64,000 nt of DNA from Actinomadura sp. NBRC 104412 (GCF_030269515.1 NZ_BSTM01000008.1:62001-126000), one strand, 5' to 3'. Shown: positions 1 to 8,620, numbered from the stretch's first letter. The notes: a model not told the origin generated them from the sequence alone. Numbers and translations: made by a program.

Positions 1-769
1 GTGTGCGGTCCAAGGAGAGGATCGGGCGTCCATCGGGTCCTGGTTCGATGCGTACGCGGGCGTCGAAATGCTCGGCGATGGCGTCCCGCGTCAGGACCTC
101 ACCCGGCGGGCCCGCGGCGGCCACTCGTCCGCCCGACAGCAGCACCAGCGCGTCGGCGTACTGACCGGCCAGGGTCAGATCGTGGATCGTGGACAGCACG
201 GTCAGCCCGTCGGCCAGCCGCAACTGGTCGATCAGCTCCATGACCTGCTGCTGGTGACCGATGTCCAGCGCGCTCGTCGGCTCGTCCAGCAACAGCACCG
301 ACGTCTGCTGGGCGAGCGCGCGGGCCAGCACCACCCGCTGCCGCTCACCGCCCGACAACTGGTCCAGCGGGCGCGCCGCGAGCCCCGCGAGGTCGAGCCT
401 TTCCAGCACCTCGGAGGCGACCGCCCGGTCACGGGCGCCCTCGCGGCCCAGATGCGGAATGTACGGGGAACGGCCCAGCAGGGTGTAGTCGAAGACCCGC
501 ATCCCGGCGGGCAGTCCCGGGCTCTGCGGCGCGTACGCGAGCAGCCGTGCCCGTTCCCGCGGCTTGAGCGCGCGCGGATCGGTGCCGGCGACCGTGATCT
601 CGCCCCGTCCCGACCGTAATCCCAGGATGGCGCGCAGCAGCGTGGACTTGCCCGCCCCGTTCGGGCCGATGACCGCCGTCCACGACCCGGACGGTACGTC
701 CAGGGAGACATCGTCGAGCACCTTCCGTCCCCCCAGGGAGACGTCCAGCCCACGGATCGCGATCGTCAC
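1..769 (-). CDS. btuD: Cobalamin ABC importer ATPase (BtuD-type), 3' end outside window
   Basis: ATP-hydrolysing subunit of an importer of the FecE/BtuD class, acting on the cytoplasmic face of the membrane with the permease encoded just before it. About 256 codons are visible. Walker A (GPNGAGKST) lies near residues 35-43, the ABC signature LSGGERQ near 138-144 and Walker B with LLLDEPTSALD near 160-169, followed by a switch His in STIHDLT. The GTG start overlaps the permease stop as GTGA, so the two are translationally coupled. FecE/BtuD proteins usually have 250-280 residues, so little is missing. Cobalamin as substrate is inferred from the B12 riboswitch ahead of the operon; the ATPase alone could equally serve haem or siderophore uptake. 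Confidence 0.9.
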   Translation of the reverse strand, partial: MTIAIRGLDVSLGGRKVLDDVSLDVPSGSWTAVIGPNGAGKSTLLRAILGLRSGRGEITVAGTDPRALKPRERARLLAYAPQSPGLPAGMRVFDYTLLGRSPYIPHLGREGARDRAVASEVLERLDLAGLAARPLDQLSGGERQRVVLARALAQQTSVLLLDEPTSALDIGHQQQVMELIDQLRLADGLTVLSTIHDLTLAGQYADALVLLSGGRVAAAGPPGEVLTRDAIAEHFDARVRIEPGPDGRPILSLDRT

Positions 770-1791
770 GGGCCGACCTCCCTGCGGGTGGCGCGCAGCA
801 CCGCCACGAAGAACGGACCGCCCACGAACGCCGTCACCACGCCCAGCGGCAGCTCACCGGGCGCGACCACGCTCCGCGCCACCAGGTCGGCCACGCCCAG
901 GAACGCCGCGCCGCCGAGCAGCGACAGCGGCAGCACCACCCGGTACGAACCCCCTGCCAGGCGCCTCACCGCGTGCGGGACGACGATGCCGACGAACCCG
1001 ATCAGTCCGCTCACCGCCACCGCGCACGCCGTCGCCAGGGACGCGGCGACGATGACGACCAGCCGTACCCGCGGCGCCGGAACCCCCAGCGACTCCGCTT
1101 CCTCGTCGCCCACGCTCAGCACGTCCAGGAGCCGCCCGTGCAGGAGCAGCACCACGCTGGACAGCAGCGCGTACGGTGCCACCATTCCGAGCTGCCGCCA
1201 GTCCGCGGAGCCCACGCCGCCCAGGATCCAGGAGTAGATGCGCTGCAACTCCTCCGCCTTGGCCTGCTGCAGGAACGTCTGGACGGCCGCGAGGAAACTC
1301 GATACCGCCACCCCGGCGAGCACCAGCGTGGCAGCCCCTCCGGCGGCCATGCTCCCCAGCGCATAAGCCATGAGCACTCCGCCGATGGCCCCTGCGAACG
1401 CGGCCACCGGCACGGCGTACACAGGGTCGCCCGGCATCATCACGATGACCAGGGTCGCGCCCACACCGGCCCCTGCCGCCGCCCCCAGAAGGTACGGGTC
1501 GGCCAGTGGGTTACGGAACACTCCCTGATAGCCCGCGCCGGCCATGGCGAGCAGCCCGCCGACCAGCGCCGCCATCAACACCCGGGGCAGCCGCAACTCG
1601 AACAGCACGTTGCGCTCGATGACGCTGAGTCCCGAGTCGACGTCCACGAACGGCAGCCGATCCAGCAGCTCGCGCAGCACGCCGCTGACCGGCAGGCCGG
1701 CGGCGCCCACCACCAGCCCCGCGACAAGCGTCACCAGCAGAAGGACAAGTCCCACGCCCAGCGGCAGCGGCCGCAACCGCGCAGGCGTCAC
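766..1791 (-). CDS. btuC: Cobalamin ABC importer permease (BtuC/FecCD family)
   Basis: Integral membrane permease of the FecCD/BtuC family, 341 residues from the chosen GTG. It has many hydrophobic segments and the family motif region PRVLMAALVGGLLAMAGAGY followed by FRNPLADPYLLG, typical of vitamin B12 and ferric-siderophore permeases. The reading frame stays open upstream, but the extra N-terminus (Arg-rich, no membrane character) is the antisense of the neighbouring gene. The GTG overlapping the btuF stop as GTGA is therefore preferred. It forms a homodimeric channel with BtuD and receives substrate from BtuF. Specificity is inferred from the riboswitch. Confidence 0.9.
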   Translation of the reverse strand: MTPARLRPLPLGVGLVLLLVTLVAGLVVGAAGLPVSGVLRELLDRLPFVDVDSGLSVIERNVLFELRLPRVLMAALVGGLLAMAGAGYQGVFRNPLADPYLLGAAAGAGVGATLVIVMMPGDPVYAVPVAAFAGAIGGVLMAYALGSMAAGGAATLVLAGVAVSSFLAAVQTFLQQAKAEELQRIYSWILGGVGSADWRQLGMVAPYALLSSVVLLLHGRLLDVLSVGDEEAESLGVPAPRVRLVVIVAASLATACAVAVSGLIGFVGIVVPHAVRRLAGGSYRVVLPLSLLGGAAFLGVADLVARSVVAPGELPLGVVTAFVGGPFFVAVLRATRREVGP

Positions 1792-2750
1792 CGGTCGGCC
1801 GGGGCCTTCCGCACCGCGTCTGCGATGGCCTGGACGAACTCGGGCAGGCGAGGACCCCAGCGGGAGGCGATGGCATCGTCCAACTCCACGACGCCACCAC
1901 GCTTCACGGCCGTCAGGTCCTTCCACCCCGGCCTCTTGGCGACGGCCTCCGCGTTCTGTCCGCAGCACTTGGTGTCACCCAGGAACACCAGATCGGGGTC
2001 GCTCTTCAGCAGGTATTCCTGGGACAGCTTCGGATATCCGCCGGCCGCCTTCTCGGCGCCGTCCGCGATGTTCTCGAGTCCGAACAGCCCGTACACCTGC
2101 CCGATGAACGTCTTGGACGTCACCGTGTGCAACTGGTCGTCCAGCTCGTGGTAGTAGCTGAGCCCCTTGGCCTCGCCGCCGGACCCGACCGCCTGCTGGA
2201 TCTTCGCCCGCATCTCGCCCGTCAGCTTCCTGGCCTGCTCGGCGTGCCCGGTGGCGATCCCCAGGTCCATGATCTCGTCGTACGCCTCGTCCAGCCTGGT
2301 GGCGGACGGCTCCAGCAGCACCGGCACCTTCACCTTCTCCAGTGCCTGCACGATGCCGTCGATGTCGTCGGACACCACCACCAGATCGGGCTTGTAGCCG
2401 ACCACCGCCTCGGCATTCGGCTTGAACCCCGACAGCTTGGTCTTCGGTGCGTTCGCCGGGTGGTCGGAGTACTCGTCCACCGCCACCACCTGCGCGCCCG
2501 CGCCGATGGCGAACAGCGTCTCGGTGTGCGTCGGCGAAAGCGACACGATCCGCTTGGGCCGTTCCGGGATCGTCACGCTCCCGTTCGCCGCCTGGACCGT
2601 GACCGCCGCACCCCCTCCCGGACTCCCGCCGCCCTCATCGGAGCAGCCGGCCGCGAACGACACGACACACATCACCAAAGCCGCGCCGAGCGCACATACG
2701 GATCTCAAAGGGGCCTCCAGGGCGTACGGGAAGGCACAACCCGTCGCCAT
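1788..2750 (-). CDS. btuF: Cobalamin-binding lipoprotein (BtuF-type)
   Basis: Extracytoplasmic substrate-binding protein of the BtuF/FepB (periplasmic_binding_2) family, 320 residues from the ATG chosen here. The N-terminus has a hydrophobic stretch ending in a lipobox (FAAGC), so the mature protein is a Cys-anchored lipoprotein. The conserved opening PERPKRIVSLSPTHTETLFA and VVAVDEYSDHP are characteristic of this fold. An upstream in-frame GTG at 2795 exists, but it lies inside the riboswitch and would add a charged leader, so the ATG at 2750 is preferred. First gene of btuFCD; expression should fall when adenosylcobalamin is plentiful. Confidence 0.88.
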   Translation of the reverse strand: MATGCAFPYALEAPLRSVCALGAALVMCVVSFAAGCSDEGGGSPGGGAAVTVQAANGSVTIPERPKRIVSLSPTHTETLFAIGAGAQVVAVDEYSDHPANAPKTKLSGFKPNAEAVVGYKPDLVVVSDDIDGIVQALEKVKVPVLLEPSATRLDEAYDEIMDLGIATGHAEQARKLTGEMRAKIQQAVGSGGEAKGLSYYHELDDQLHTVTSKTFIGQVYGLFGLENIADGAEKAAGGYPKLSQEYLLKSDPDLVFLGDTKCCGQNAEAVAKRPGWKDLTAVKRGGVVELDDAIASRWGPRLPEFVQAIADAVRKAPADR

Positions 2751-2784
2751 GGAGACGGATCGCCTTCCGCGAGGTCGATGAACG

Positions 2785-2880
2785 TCCACGTGCACGGAGG
2801 CGACCTGGCTAGCCCCCCAGAAGGGGCATCACAGTTGCGGGACAGCGCCGGAATCACACCGGACTTCGCTCCATACGCGC
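2785..2880 (-). promoter_or_regulatory. Cobalamin (B12) riboswitch
   Basis: Read on the minus strand, the leader contains the hallmark core: CCGGTGTGATTCCGG, then GCTGTCCCGCAACTGTGA, then a hairpin (GCCCCTTCTGGGGGGC), then AGCCAGGTCGCC, which matches the B12-box. Order and spacing agree with the cobalamin riboswitch family. It sits directly upstream of btuF and fixes the operon substrate as cobalamin or a corrinoid. The B12-box lies about 50 bases before the btuF ATG, so control of translation initiation is likely. Outer boundaries are approximate. Confidence 0.9.
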
Positions 2881-3196
2881 TCAAACCGCACGCTACCAGC
2901 CCTCATCTCCCACCCCGCCCCCAGGCCCCCAAAGCCGGTGAACGGCGCTCGTGGCCCACCACCACCCCGACTCGGCATCATCAGCTTCCCCGAGCCTCGC
3001 CGACCTGTCTGCCGGGCCGCCGCCGTGGTCGGCCGCGTTACCGGCGCCGACCACGGACGCCGACCGCGAGCCAGCGCCGCCGGGGTTTGGGGCGGGGGAG
3101 TCGGTCATGTCTGGTTTGGCGACCACCATGGTTGTGCGTTTGTTGAGTTGTGGTGGGTTGGCGGTCGTGGTGGAGGCCCGTGGCTCGTTGGTGCTG
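2881..3196. other. Intergenic stretch without a recognisable gene
   Basis: About 315 bases between the riboswitch and the 3' end of the VOC protein gene. The first part must hold the btuF operon promoter on the minus strand. The rest is G/T-rich on the plus strand (around 3110-3190). ORFs here on both strands are low-complexity, Pro/Ala/Thr-rich and look like chance frames. No clear terminator hairpin was seen. Confidence 0.6.
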
Positions 3197-4501
3197 TCAC
3201 ACGTCGCCCAGGTAGAAGCGGGTGCCTTGGTCGTCGGTGCATTCGGCGAGGGTTCCGTAGGGGTGGCTTTCGGGGTCGGAGGCGGTGCCACCGGCGGCGC
3301 GGACGCGGGCCACGGCGGCGTCGATGTCCTGGACGGCGTAGACGGGGACGACGGTCGAGGTGTCGTGGCCGCCGTGCATTCCGGTCATGGGGTACACCTC
3401 ACCGCCGCCGCGCGACCGGACCGACCAGCCGTCCGGGACGCGGCCCGGGACGAAGTCCCAGCCGAGGACGGCGCCGAAGAAGGCTCGGGCACGCGCGGAG
3501 TCGGGGACCTCCATGGTCAGGTACGTGACCTCGCCCGCGGCCGGGTCGGCGGGACGGGACGGGCCGGCGGTGCCCGCGCTGGTGGTGTCCTCGCAGACGG
3601 CGAAGGCGAGGCCCTGGTCGTCGGTGCACATCGAGATGGTGCCGTACGGCTCCTCGCTGGGCTCCTCGGCCTCACCGCCGGCCTCGCGGACGCGGCGGAC
3701 CGCCTGGTGGACGTCGTCGACCGCGAAGCAGAGGAACATGGTGGGGTGCTCCTGGCCGCCCCAGATGCCGAGGTCCTGGGTGGGCAGTCCCTCGACCCGG
3801 CGGCTCTCCGGTATGCCGCCGGGGACGATGCGCCAGTCCAGCACGGAGCCGTAGAAGGCGGCGGCCCGATCGGCGTCCGGAAGCCGGAGTGAGGCGTAGG
3901 AGACGTCACCGTGCCGCGGACGTGACGGAACCCCGGGCGGCGAGGTCACCATCCAGCGGTGGCCGAACGGGTCGTTGATCACACCGTTGCGGCCGTGCGG
4001 GTAGTCCGCGACGGGACGGGCCAGCTCGGCGCCCTCCCGGACGGCGCGGGCGACGACCGCGTCGACGTCCGGGACGCGAAGGTAGATCGACTGGCTGGGG
4101 CCGCCACGGGCCTTGGGGCCGAGCAGGCCCAGTTCCGGCCATTCGTCGGCCAGCATCAGCACGGAGTCGCCGATGGCCAGTTCGGCGTGGCCGACGCGAC
4201 CGTCCTCCATCACCACGGGTTCCGCGTGCTGCCGGGCGCCCAGCACCCGCATGTACCAGTCGATGGCGCGCCTGCCGTCGTCCACGCAGATGTAGGGGGT
4301 GAGTGAACGGACGTGGGCTTCCAACGGGGAAACGGTGCCGGGCACGGTGTCCGGGGTCGTTTCGGTGCTCGTGGTCATGGTCGTGCCTCCTGAAGGTTGG
4401 AGCAGTTCCTGCCGGATCCGTTCGCGCAGCCTCGCCGCGAAATCCGGATCGGGATCGACGGGGGTGATCGGCATGCGGAGGGCCTCCAGTGGGTCAGTCA
4501 T
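3197..4501 (-). CDS. Triple VOC (glyoxalase-fold) domain protein paired with ECF sigma factor
   Basis: 434 residues. A short N-terminal segment (MTDPLEALRMPITPVDPDPD..., about 40 residues) precedes three glyoxalase/bleomycin-resistance-fold domains. The first spans about 60-180 (SLTPYICVDDGRRAIDWY... NDPFGHRWMV), the second about 190-310 (DVSYASLRLPDADRAAAFY) and the third about 320-434 (GEVTYLTMEVPDSARARAFF, ending DDQGTRFYLGDV). The ATG overlaps the sigma gene stop by 8 bases, so the two are co-translated. A second in-frame ATG at 4378 has a far better ribosome site. Such VOC proteins often adjoin ECF sigma genes in actinomycetes; a role as a small-molecule sensor or enzyme for that sigma is inference. 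Substrate unknown. Confidence 0.85.
   Translation of the reverse strand: MTDPLEALRMPITPVDPDPDFAARLRERIRQELLQPSGGTTMTTSTETTPDTVPGTVSPLEAHVRSLTPYICVDDGRRAIDWYMRVLGARQHAEPVVMEDGRVGHAELAIGDSVLMLADEWPELGLLGPKARGGPSQSIYLRVPDVDAVVARAVREGAELARPVADYPHGRNGVINDPFGHRWMVTSPPGVPSRPRHGDVSYASLRLPDADRAAAFYGSVLDWRIVPGGIPESRRVEGLPTQDLGIWGGQEHPTMFLCFAVDDVHQAVRRVREAGGEAEEPSEEPYGTISMCTDDQGLAFAVCEDTTSAGTAGPSRPADPAAGEVTYLTMEVPDSARARAFFGAVLGWDFVPGRVPDGWSVRSRGGGEVYPMTGMHGGHDTSTVVPVYAVQDIDAAVARVRAAGGTASDPESHPYGTLAECTDDQGTRFYLGDV
4376..4392 (-). promoter_or_regulatory. Strong internal ribosome site and alternative ATG inside the VOC gene
   Basis: On the minus strand AGGAGGC is followed after about seven bases by the in-frame ATG at 4378 (MTTSTETTP...). 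This is the best Shine-Dalgarno in the neighbourhood and sits exactly between the 41-residue N-terminal segment and the VOC domains. It suggests a second, shorter product lacking the N-terminal segment. Confidence 0.55.
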
Positions 4502-5036
4502 CGCGGCCCCCCTCTCCAGCGCAGTACTCGTCATAGGCCCGGCGGAACGCGGCCCGCGCCCGTACCAGCAGCGCCTCGGTGGCGTGCAGGGTACGGCCCA
4601 GATGCGCGGCGACCTGCGGAACCGTCAGCCCGTCCAGGTAGCGCAGCGTCAGCGCGGCCCGGTGGTGCGGCCCCAGCGCGCCGAGGACCTGCCGGGCCAG
4701 CAGCGCGTCCAGGCGCTCGTCCCATGGGTCGTCGGCGCCGTCCTGCCCGCCGTCGATGACGCGCAGACCGCGCTCCTCGCGCGCCGCGCGCCGCCAGTGG
4801 TCGGCCAGTTTGTGCCGTGCCACCCCCACCAGCCAGGCGACGGACATCTCCGGCGGGGATTCCTTGCGGACGGCCTCGACCGCGGCGAGGAACGTCTCGG
4901 CGGTGAGGTCCTCGGCCAGGGCTCGTTTTCCGCACCGCGACAGGAGGTAGCCATAGACCTCGGGCAGCGCCTCGTCGTACAGCGCGAGCAGCGCCGGGCC
5001 CGGGTCCGGCTCCACCTGCTGTCTCGGCCGTCCCAT
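4494..5036 (-). CDS. ECF-family RNA polymerase sigma factor
   Basis: 180-residue group 4 sigma factor. Region 2 is seen at about residues 15-85 (ALYDEALPEVYGYLLSRC, AEDLTAETFLAAVEAV, SVAWLVGVARHKLADHWR). Region 4 is at about 115-165 (LGPHHRAALTLRYLDGL, TVPQVAAHLGRTLHATEALLVRAR). The ATG follows GGAGGAGT closely. It overlaps the downstream VOC gene by 8 bases. No anti-sigma factor gene is adjacent, so control may go through the VOC partner (inference). Confidence 0.9.
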   Translation of the reverse strand: MGRPRQQVEPDPGPALLALYDEALPEVYGYLLSRCGKRALAEDLTAETFLAAVEAVRKESPPEMSVAWLVGVARHKLADHWRRAAREERGLRVIDGGQDGADDPWDERLDALLARQVLGALGPHHRAALTLRYLDGLTVPQVAAHLGRTLHATEALLVRARAAFRRAYDEYCAGEGGRDD

Positions 5037-5245
5037 ACTCCTCCATCGCACGGCGCGCCGATCCTCCGACGCCCCACGACAAGATTTTTCTGCCCTTCAC
5101 GGAGAGTGACCATGCCCGCCCGGCGGCGTTCGCCGTGGCGTCGCGGGAATGTCGCCGATGGCCGGGGTACGACTCAGGTCGTGTCGACCATCACCGTTCG
5201 CGGCGGCGACCCGCCATTCGGACATTCACGAAATTCCGCGATGAT

Positions 5246-5992
5246 ATGGGCGTGAGGGATCCCGAGCCGCTGACCCTGTTCACCCAGGACGGCGTGCGTA
5301 TCGACGCAGGCCACAGTCCTGGTGACTCCGGGTTGTGCATCGTGGTGGCGCATGGTTTCACCTGCTCCTGGCGCCAGCCGATCCTGCGACGGATCACCGG
5401 TGCGCTCAACTCGCACGGGGGTGTGATCGGGCTGGATCTCCGCGGTCACGGTCGCTCAGGGGGTCACTCTACGGTGGGTGACCGGGAGATCCTGGACGTC
5501 GACGCCGCCGTGGCCGCGGCCCGGCGCCGTGGCTACGAGCGCGTGGTGGTCACCGGCTTCTCCCTGGGCGGTGCCGTGGCCGTACGGCACGCCGCCCTGC
5601 ACGGAGGTGTCGACGCCGTGGTCTCGGTCAGTGCGCCGGCACGCTGGTACTACCGCGACACGGTGCCGATGCGCCGCGTCCACTGGGTGATAGAGCGTCG
5701 CATGGGCCGCCTTGCCGTGCGCCTCGCCAGGGGTACGCGCGTCGCCTCAAGAGGATGGAATCCAGAGCCCGAGGCACCGTACGTTGTGGCGCCCCGCATC
5801 GCTCCAGTGCCCCTGCTCGTCGTCCATGGCGATGCGGATCCGTTCCTTCCGCTGGAACATGCCCATCAGCTGTACGGCGCGGCGCGCGACCCGCGCGAAC
5901 TATGGATCGAGCCTGGCTTCGGGCATGCCGAGGTGGCGGCCACACCCGACCTCATCAAGCGGATAGGGGAGTGGGCCGTCGCGCAACGCTGA
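5246..5992 (+). CDS. Alpha/beta-fold hydrolase
   Basis: 248-residue serine hydrolase of the Hydrolase_4 type. The oxyanion HGFTCSW lies near residue 36, DLRGHGRSGG near 64-72, and the nucleophile elbow GFSLGG places Ser at about 106. The acid is in HGDADPF and the catalytic His in GFGHAE near the C-terminus. No signal peptide, so cytoplasmic. The frame is open upstream, but that part is Arg-rich and unconvincing; ATG 5246 or the GTG two codons later is the likely start. Substrate unknown. Convergent with the ltrA-like gene. Confidence 0.85.
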   Translation: MGVRDPEPLTLFTQDGVRIDAGHSPGDSGLCIVVAHGFTCSWRQPILRRITGALNSHGGVIGLDLRGHGRSGGHSTVGDREILDVDAAVAAARRRGYERVVVTGFSLGGAVAVRHAALHGGVDAVVSVSAPARWYYRDTVPMRRVHWVIERRMGRLAVRLARGTRVASRGWNPEPEAPYVVAPRIAPVPLLVVHGDADPFLPLEHAHQLYGAARDPRELWIEPGFGHAEVAATPDLIKRIGEWAVAQR

Positions 5993-6060
5993 GCCACGTC
6001 CTCCCATGGCTCGATGACGCTTATCGCTTCGCACGACGTAGTGCGGCTCGGGCGTGCTGC

Positions 6061-7275
6061 CTATTGCGCCGATTCTTGCGGTTTCGGCTCAGACGACCGC
6101 GTTGAGCGTCCGTGCAAGGCGGTCACACCCGCTGTCGCCGCCGCGAGCAACACCAGCGCCAGCAACGCAGGGATCAGGACTACGACCAGACCCGCAAACA
6201 AGGCCAGTACGCCACTCACTATGAGGACGATCGGCGGTCGGCCACCGATCCGCACCCGGATGGCCGCCGCGGCCAACAGGAACAGCCCCACGCCCCCGGC
6301 CAGTGACCATCCCTCCACGCCATGCAGGGGCTCCGACAGGTCGTAGTGTTCGGTGTCGGCCACCTGGTGAAGCGCCGTCTCCACGCCGAGCGCGGTGAGA
6401 ACGACACCGGCGACCAAGGGCAGGTGCAGGAACGTGTACACGTTGCTGGCCAGCAGGGTACGTTCATCGCCGTCCAGGGCCGTCAGGCGTTCCTCGGCAT
6501 CGGCGCTCAGCCGCTTGAAGTACAAGCGCCACAGCCCGGCGGCGATCAGCAGCGCCGCCACCGCCCCGGCCAGCACCTCAAGGGTGATGGGGAAGCCCCG
6601 CACGCCGACGCCGATCGCCGTGATGGACTCGCCCAGCGCGATGATCAGGATCAGGCCGTGGCGTTCGGCGAAGTGCCCGGGCGAGGTCACCCGCCAGCCG
6701 GACCCGCCGACGAGATAGATCGCCACATAGTCGAGGACCAGCGCGCCGAGCCAGATCAGTATCTGGGTGGCGCCACTGAAAGCACTTCCGATCAGCAGCA
6801 GCGCGAACGGCGGCGCCACCGAGGTGAGCGCCGTCCGGCGCAGGACGGCACGGAGCTGCGGATCGTTGGGATGTGCGATCCAGTACGCGATCAGGTGCAG
6901 CGTCCGGAGGAGGCCGTAACACAGGACGAACACCAACGGCGCGTCCACACCGCCCTCCGCGTCCGCGTACACCTCCGAGACCGTCATGGAGACGATCAGG
7001 ACCGCGCTCATCACGACCAGCAGCACGCCGAGCAGCGCGCCGGTATCCGCGCGTATGACGTTGCCCAGCCAGGCGAAACAGCACCAGCACCACCACAGCA
7101 GGCCGATCACGACGGCGCCGCCGAGCAGCCGCAGTGGCGTCGGGTCCTCTGCGAGCAGCGCGGTGATCTGGATGAGGGCGTAGACGAAGACCAGGTCGAA
7201 GAAGAGCTCCGCAGGGGTGACGCGGTGGTCGTCGTCGGTGGCGACCATCCTGGGATGCGCGTTGTCCCTGGCCAT
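6061..7275 (-). CDS. Low-temperature-requirement A (LtrA) family membrane protein
   Basis: 404 residues, largely hydrophobic with about ten to twelve predicted membrane segments. The family signature is at the N-terminus (VTPAELFFDLVFVYALIQIT) and in the middle (HFAERHGLILIIALGESI). LtrA was named from Listeria growth at low temperature; its biochemical activity is not established. The ATG at 7275 is chosen because the frame upstream is Arg-rich. Single-gene unit, convergent with the hydrolase at 5246. Confidence 0.9.
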   Translation of the reverse strand: MARDNAHPRMVATDDDHRVTPAELFFDLVFVYALIQITALLAEDPTPLRLLGGAVVIGLLWWCWCCFAWLGNVIRADTGALLGVLLVVMSAVLIVSMTVSEVYADAEGGVDAPLVFVLCYGLLRTLHLIAYWIAHPNDPQLRAVLRRTALTSVAPPFALLLIGSAFSGATQILIWLGALVLDYVAIYLVGGSGWRVTSPGHFAERHGLILIIALGESITAIGVGVRGFPITLEVLAGAVAALLIAAGLWRLYFKRLSADAEERLTALDGDERTLLASNVYTFLHLPLVAGVVLTALGVETALHQVADTEHYDLSEPLHGVEGWSLAGGVGLFLLAAAAIRVRIGGRPPIVLIVSGVLALFAGLVVVLIPALLALVLLAAATAGVTALHGRSTRSSEPKPQESAQ

Positions 7276-7454
7276 GACTGTCCCCGTTCTATCCCGCCTT
7301 GTCGGAATTCGCCGCTTTGGCGGCAACAGGTTACCGGCTCTTGATCTACGACCGGACTCCCATGACGCACGGCCGCCCGGCCCGGACGTTCGAGTTGTCC
7401 ACAGCTCCGTCGGACTCTTCCGATCAGCCGGGACGGGCGCGGAGCATCGAGGGC

Positions 7455-8294
7455 ATGACGACGAGCATCGGCTGGCGACTCGCCGGCCTCACGATCGACC
7501 TCTCCGGCCTCGACGAGGTGTCCACCACCGCCGCCCGCGCCGCTCTGATCGGACGCCTCGCCCCTCCCGCGGTCGTAGCGCGGCGGACCGCCGCCTGGAT
7601 CTGGGGTTTCGATCTCCTGCCGCCCGGCTCCGGCCCGGCGAGGCCCGAGATCGACCTCCTCGGCGTCGCGAACGTGCCACCGTCCCATGTCGTTGAGGAG
7701 TCGGGCATACAAGTGACCTCCCTGACCAGGACGGCCCTCGACTGCGCCCGCTGGCTCCCGCGCGCCGAAGCGGTGGCCGGGCTCGACCAGTTCCTCCGGG
7801 CGGGCGTCGAACGGGCGGACCTCCGGCGCATGGCTGGTGAACTCACCGGATACCGCGATTCCTCACGATTACGCGAAGTGCTGCGCCTGGGGGACGCGGG
7901 CGCGGCCTCACCGGGTGAGAGCAGGACGCGCTTCGCCATCATCGAAGCCGGTTTCCCGCGACCACGTACCCAGATCCCCATACCGGGGCCCAGAGGCGAC
8001 CCCTTCTACATCGACCTCGGCTACGAGCGGTTCCGGGTAGGGGTCGAGTACGACGGCGAACCCCACCACCTCGGCGCCCGAGCCCGAGCCAGAGACGAGG
8101 CCCGGCGCCGCTGGCTCGCACGAGAGGCGGGCTGGGAGATCATCCCGGTCACCAGGGACTTCCTATCCCGCCCCGCGCCCTACCTCGAGGCCCTGCTGAC
8201 CACCCTCCTACACCGAGGATGGCACCCGTCCGACAGAACGCTCGACCGCATCACCACCCACCTGACCCGCCTCCGCAGACGCCGAACCACCTAA
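7455..8294 (+). CDS. DUF559 nuclease-fold protein (AbiEi-like N-terminal region)
   Basis: 279 residues. The N-terminal half (VVARRTAAWIWGFDLLP, TSLTRTALDCARWLPRAEAV) resembles the domain seen in actinobacterial proteins labelled type IV toxin-antitoxin AbiEi-like. The C-terminal half is a PD-(D/E)xK-type DUF559 domain: ESRTRFAIIEAGFP, then YIDLGYERFRVGVEYDGEPH with the acidic pair, then WLAREAGWEIIPVT. This is the fold of Vsr-like endonucleases, but activity has not been shown for the family as far as I know. No partner toxin gene lies next to it. ATG 7455 follows a GAGGG. Confidence 0.75.
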   Translation: MTTSIGWRLAGLTIDLSGLDEVSTTAARAALIGRLAPPAVVARRTAAWIWGFDLLPPGSGPARPEIDLLGVANVPPSHVVEESGIQVTSLTRTALDCARWLPRAEAVAGLDQFLRAGVERADLRRMAGELTGYRDSSRLREVLRLGDAGAASPGESRTRFAIIEAGFPRPRTQIPIPGPRGDPFYIDLGYERFRVGVEYDGEPHHLGARARARDEARRRWLAREAGWEIIPVTRDFLSRPAPYLEALLTTLLHRGWHPSDRTLDRITTHLTRLRRRRTT

Positions 8295-8620
8295 GAACGC
8301 CCCCCAAGAACCCACACAGACAAGCCACCGCCCAACCCACTACCAACAACCCAACCGCCCCTCGCCCGTTGGTTTGCGATGTCGTGTGCGCGGCATTGTT
8401 GGGTTGCCGGTTCCCGGGACGGGGCGTTGGGGTCGAGGGGAGTGCGGTGTGCTGACAACCTGGGGTGAACGGATCGGTGTGGGGATGCCGGGTATCCGTA
8501 AGACGGGTTTGTACCGAGATTGGCGTGTAAGTCTGTTCGGTGGGGTAACGGGCTGCTTGGTGTTGATTGCAGGAGAAGGTGACCGGTTCGAAAGACAACT
8601 GGGTCAAGGAAGGTGAAATA
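8295..8620. other. Intergenic stretch, no gene seen
   Basis: About 325 bases between the DUF559 gene and the small VOC gene. Less GC-rich than the flanks. A possible hairpin pairs CAACCCAAC near 8348 with GTTGGGTTG near 8398 across a loop of about 40 bases, which could act as a weak terminator. The second half should carry the promoter of the VOC gene. Short ORFs on both strands are low-complexity. Confidence 0.5.

Noticed and set aside
5990..6012. Hairpin GAGCCA/TGGCTC after the alpha/beta hydrolase
   Set aside because: Only six base pairs with a 10-base loop; too weak to call a terminator.
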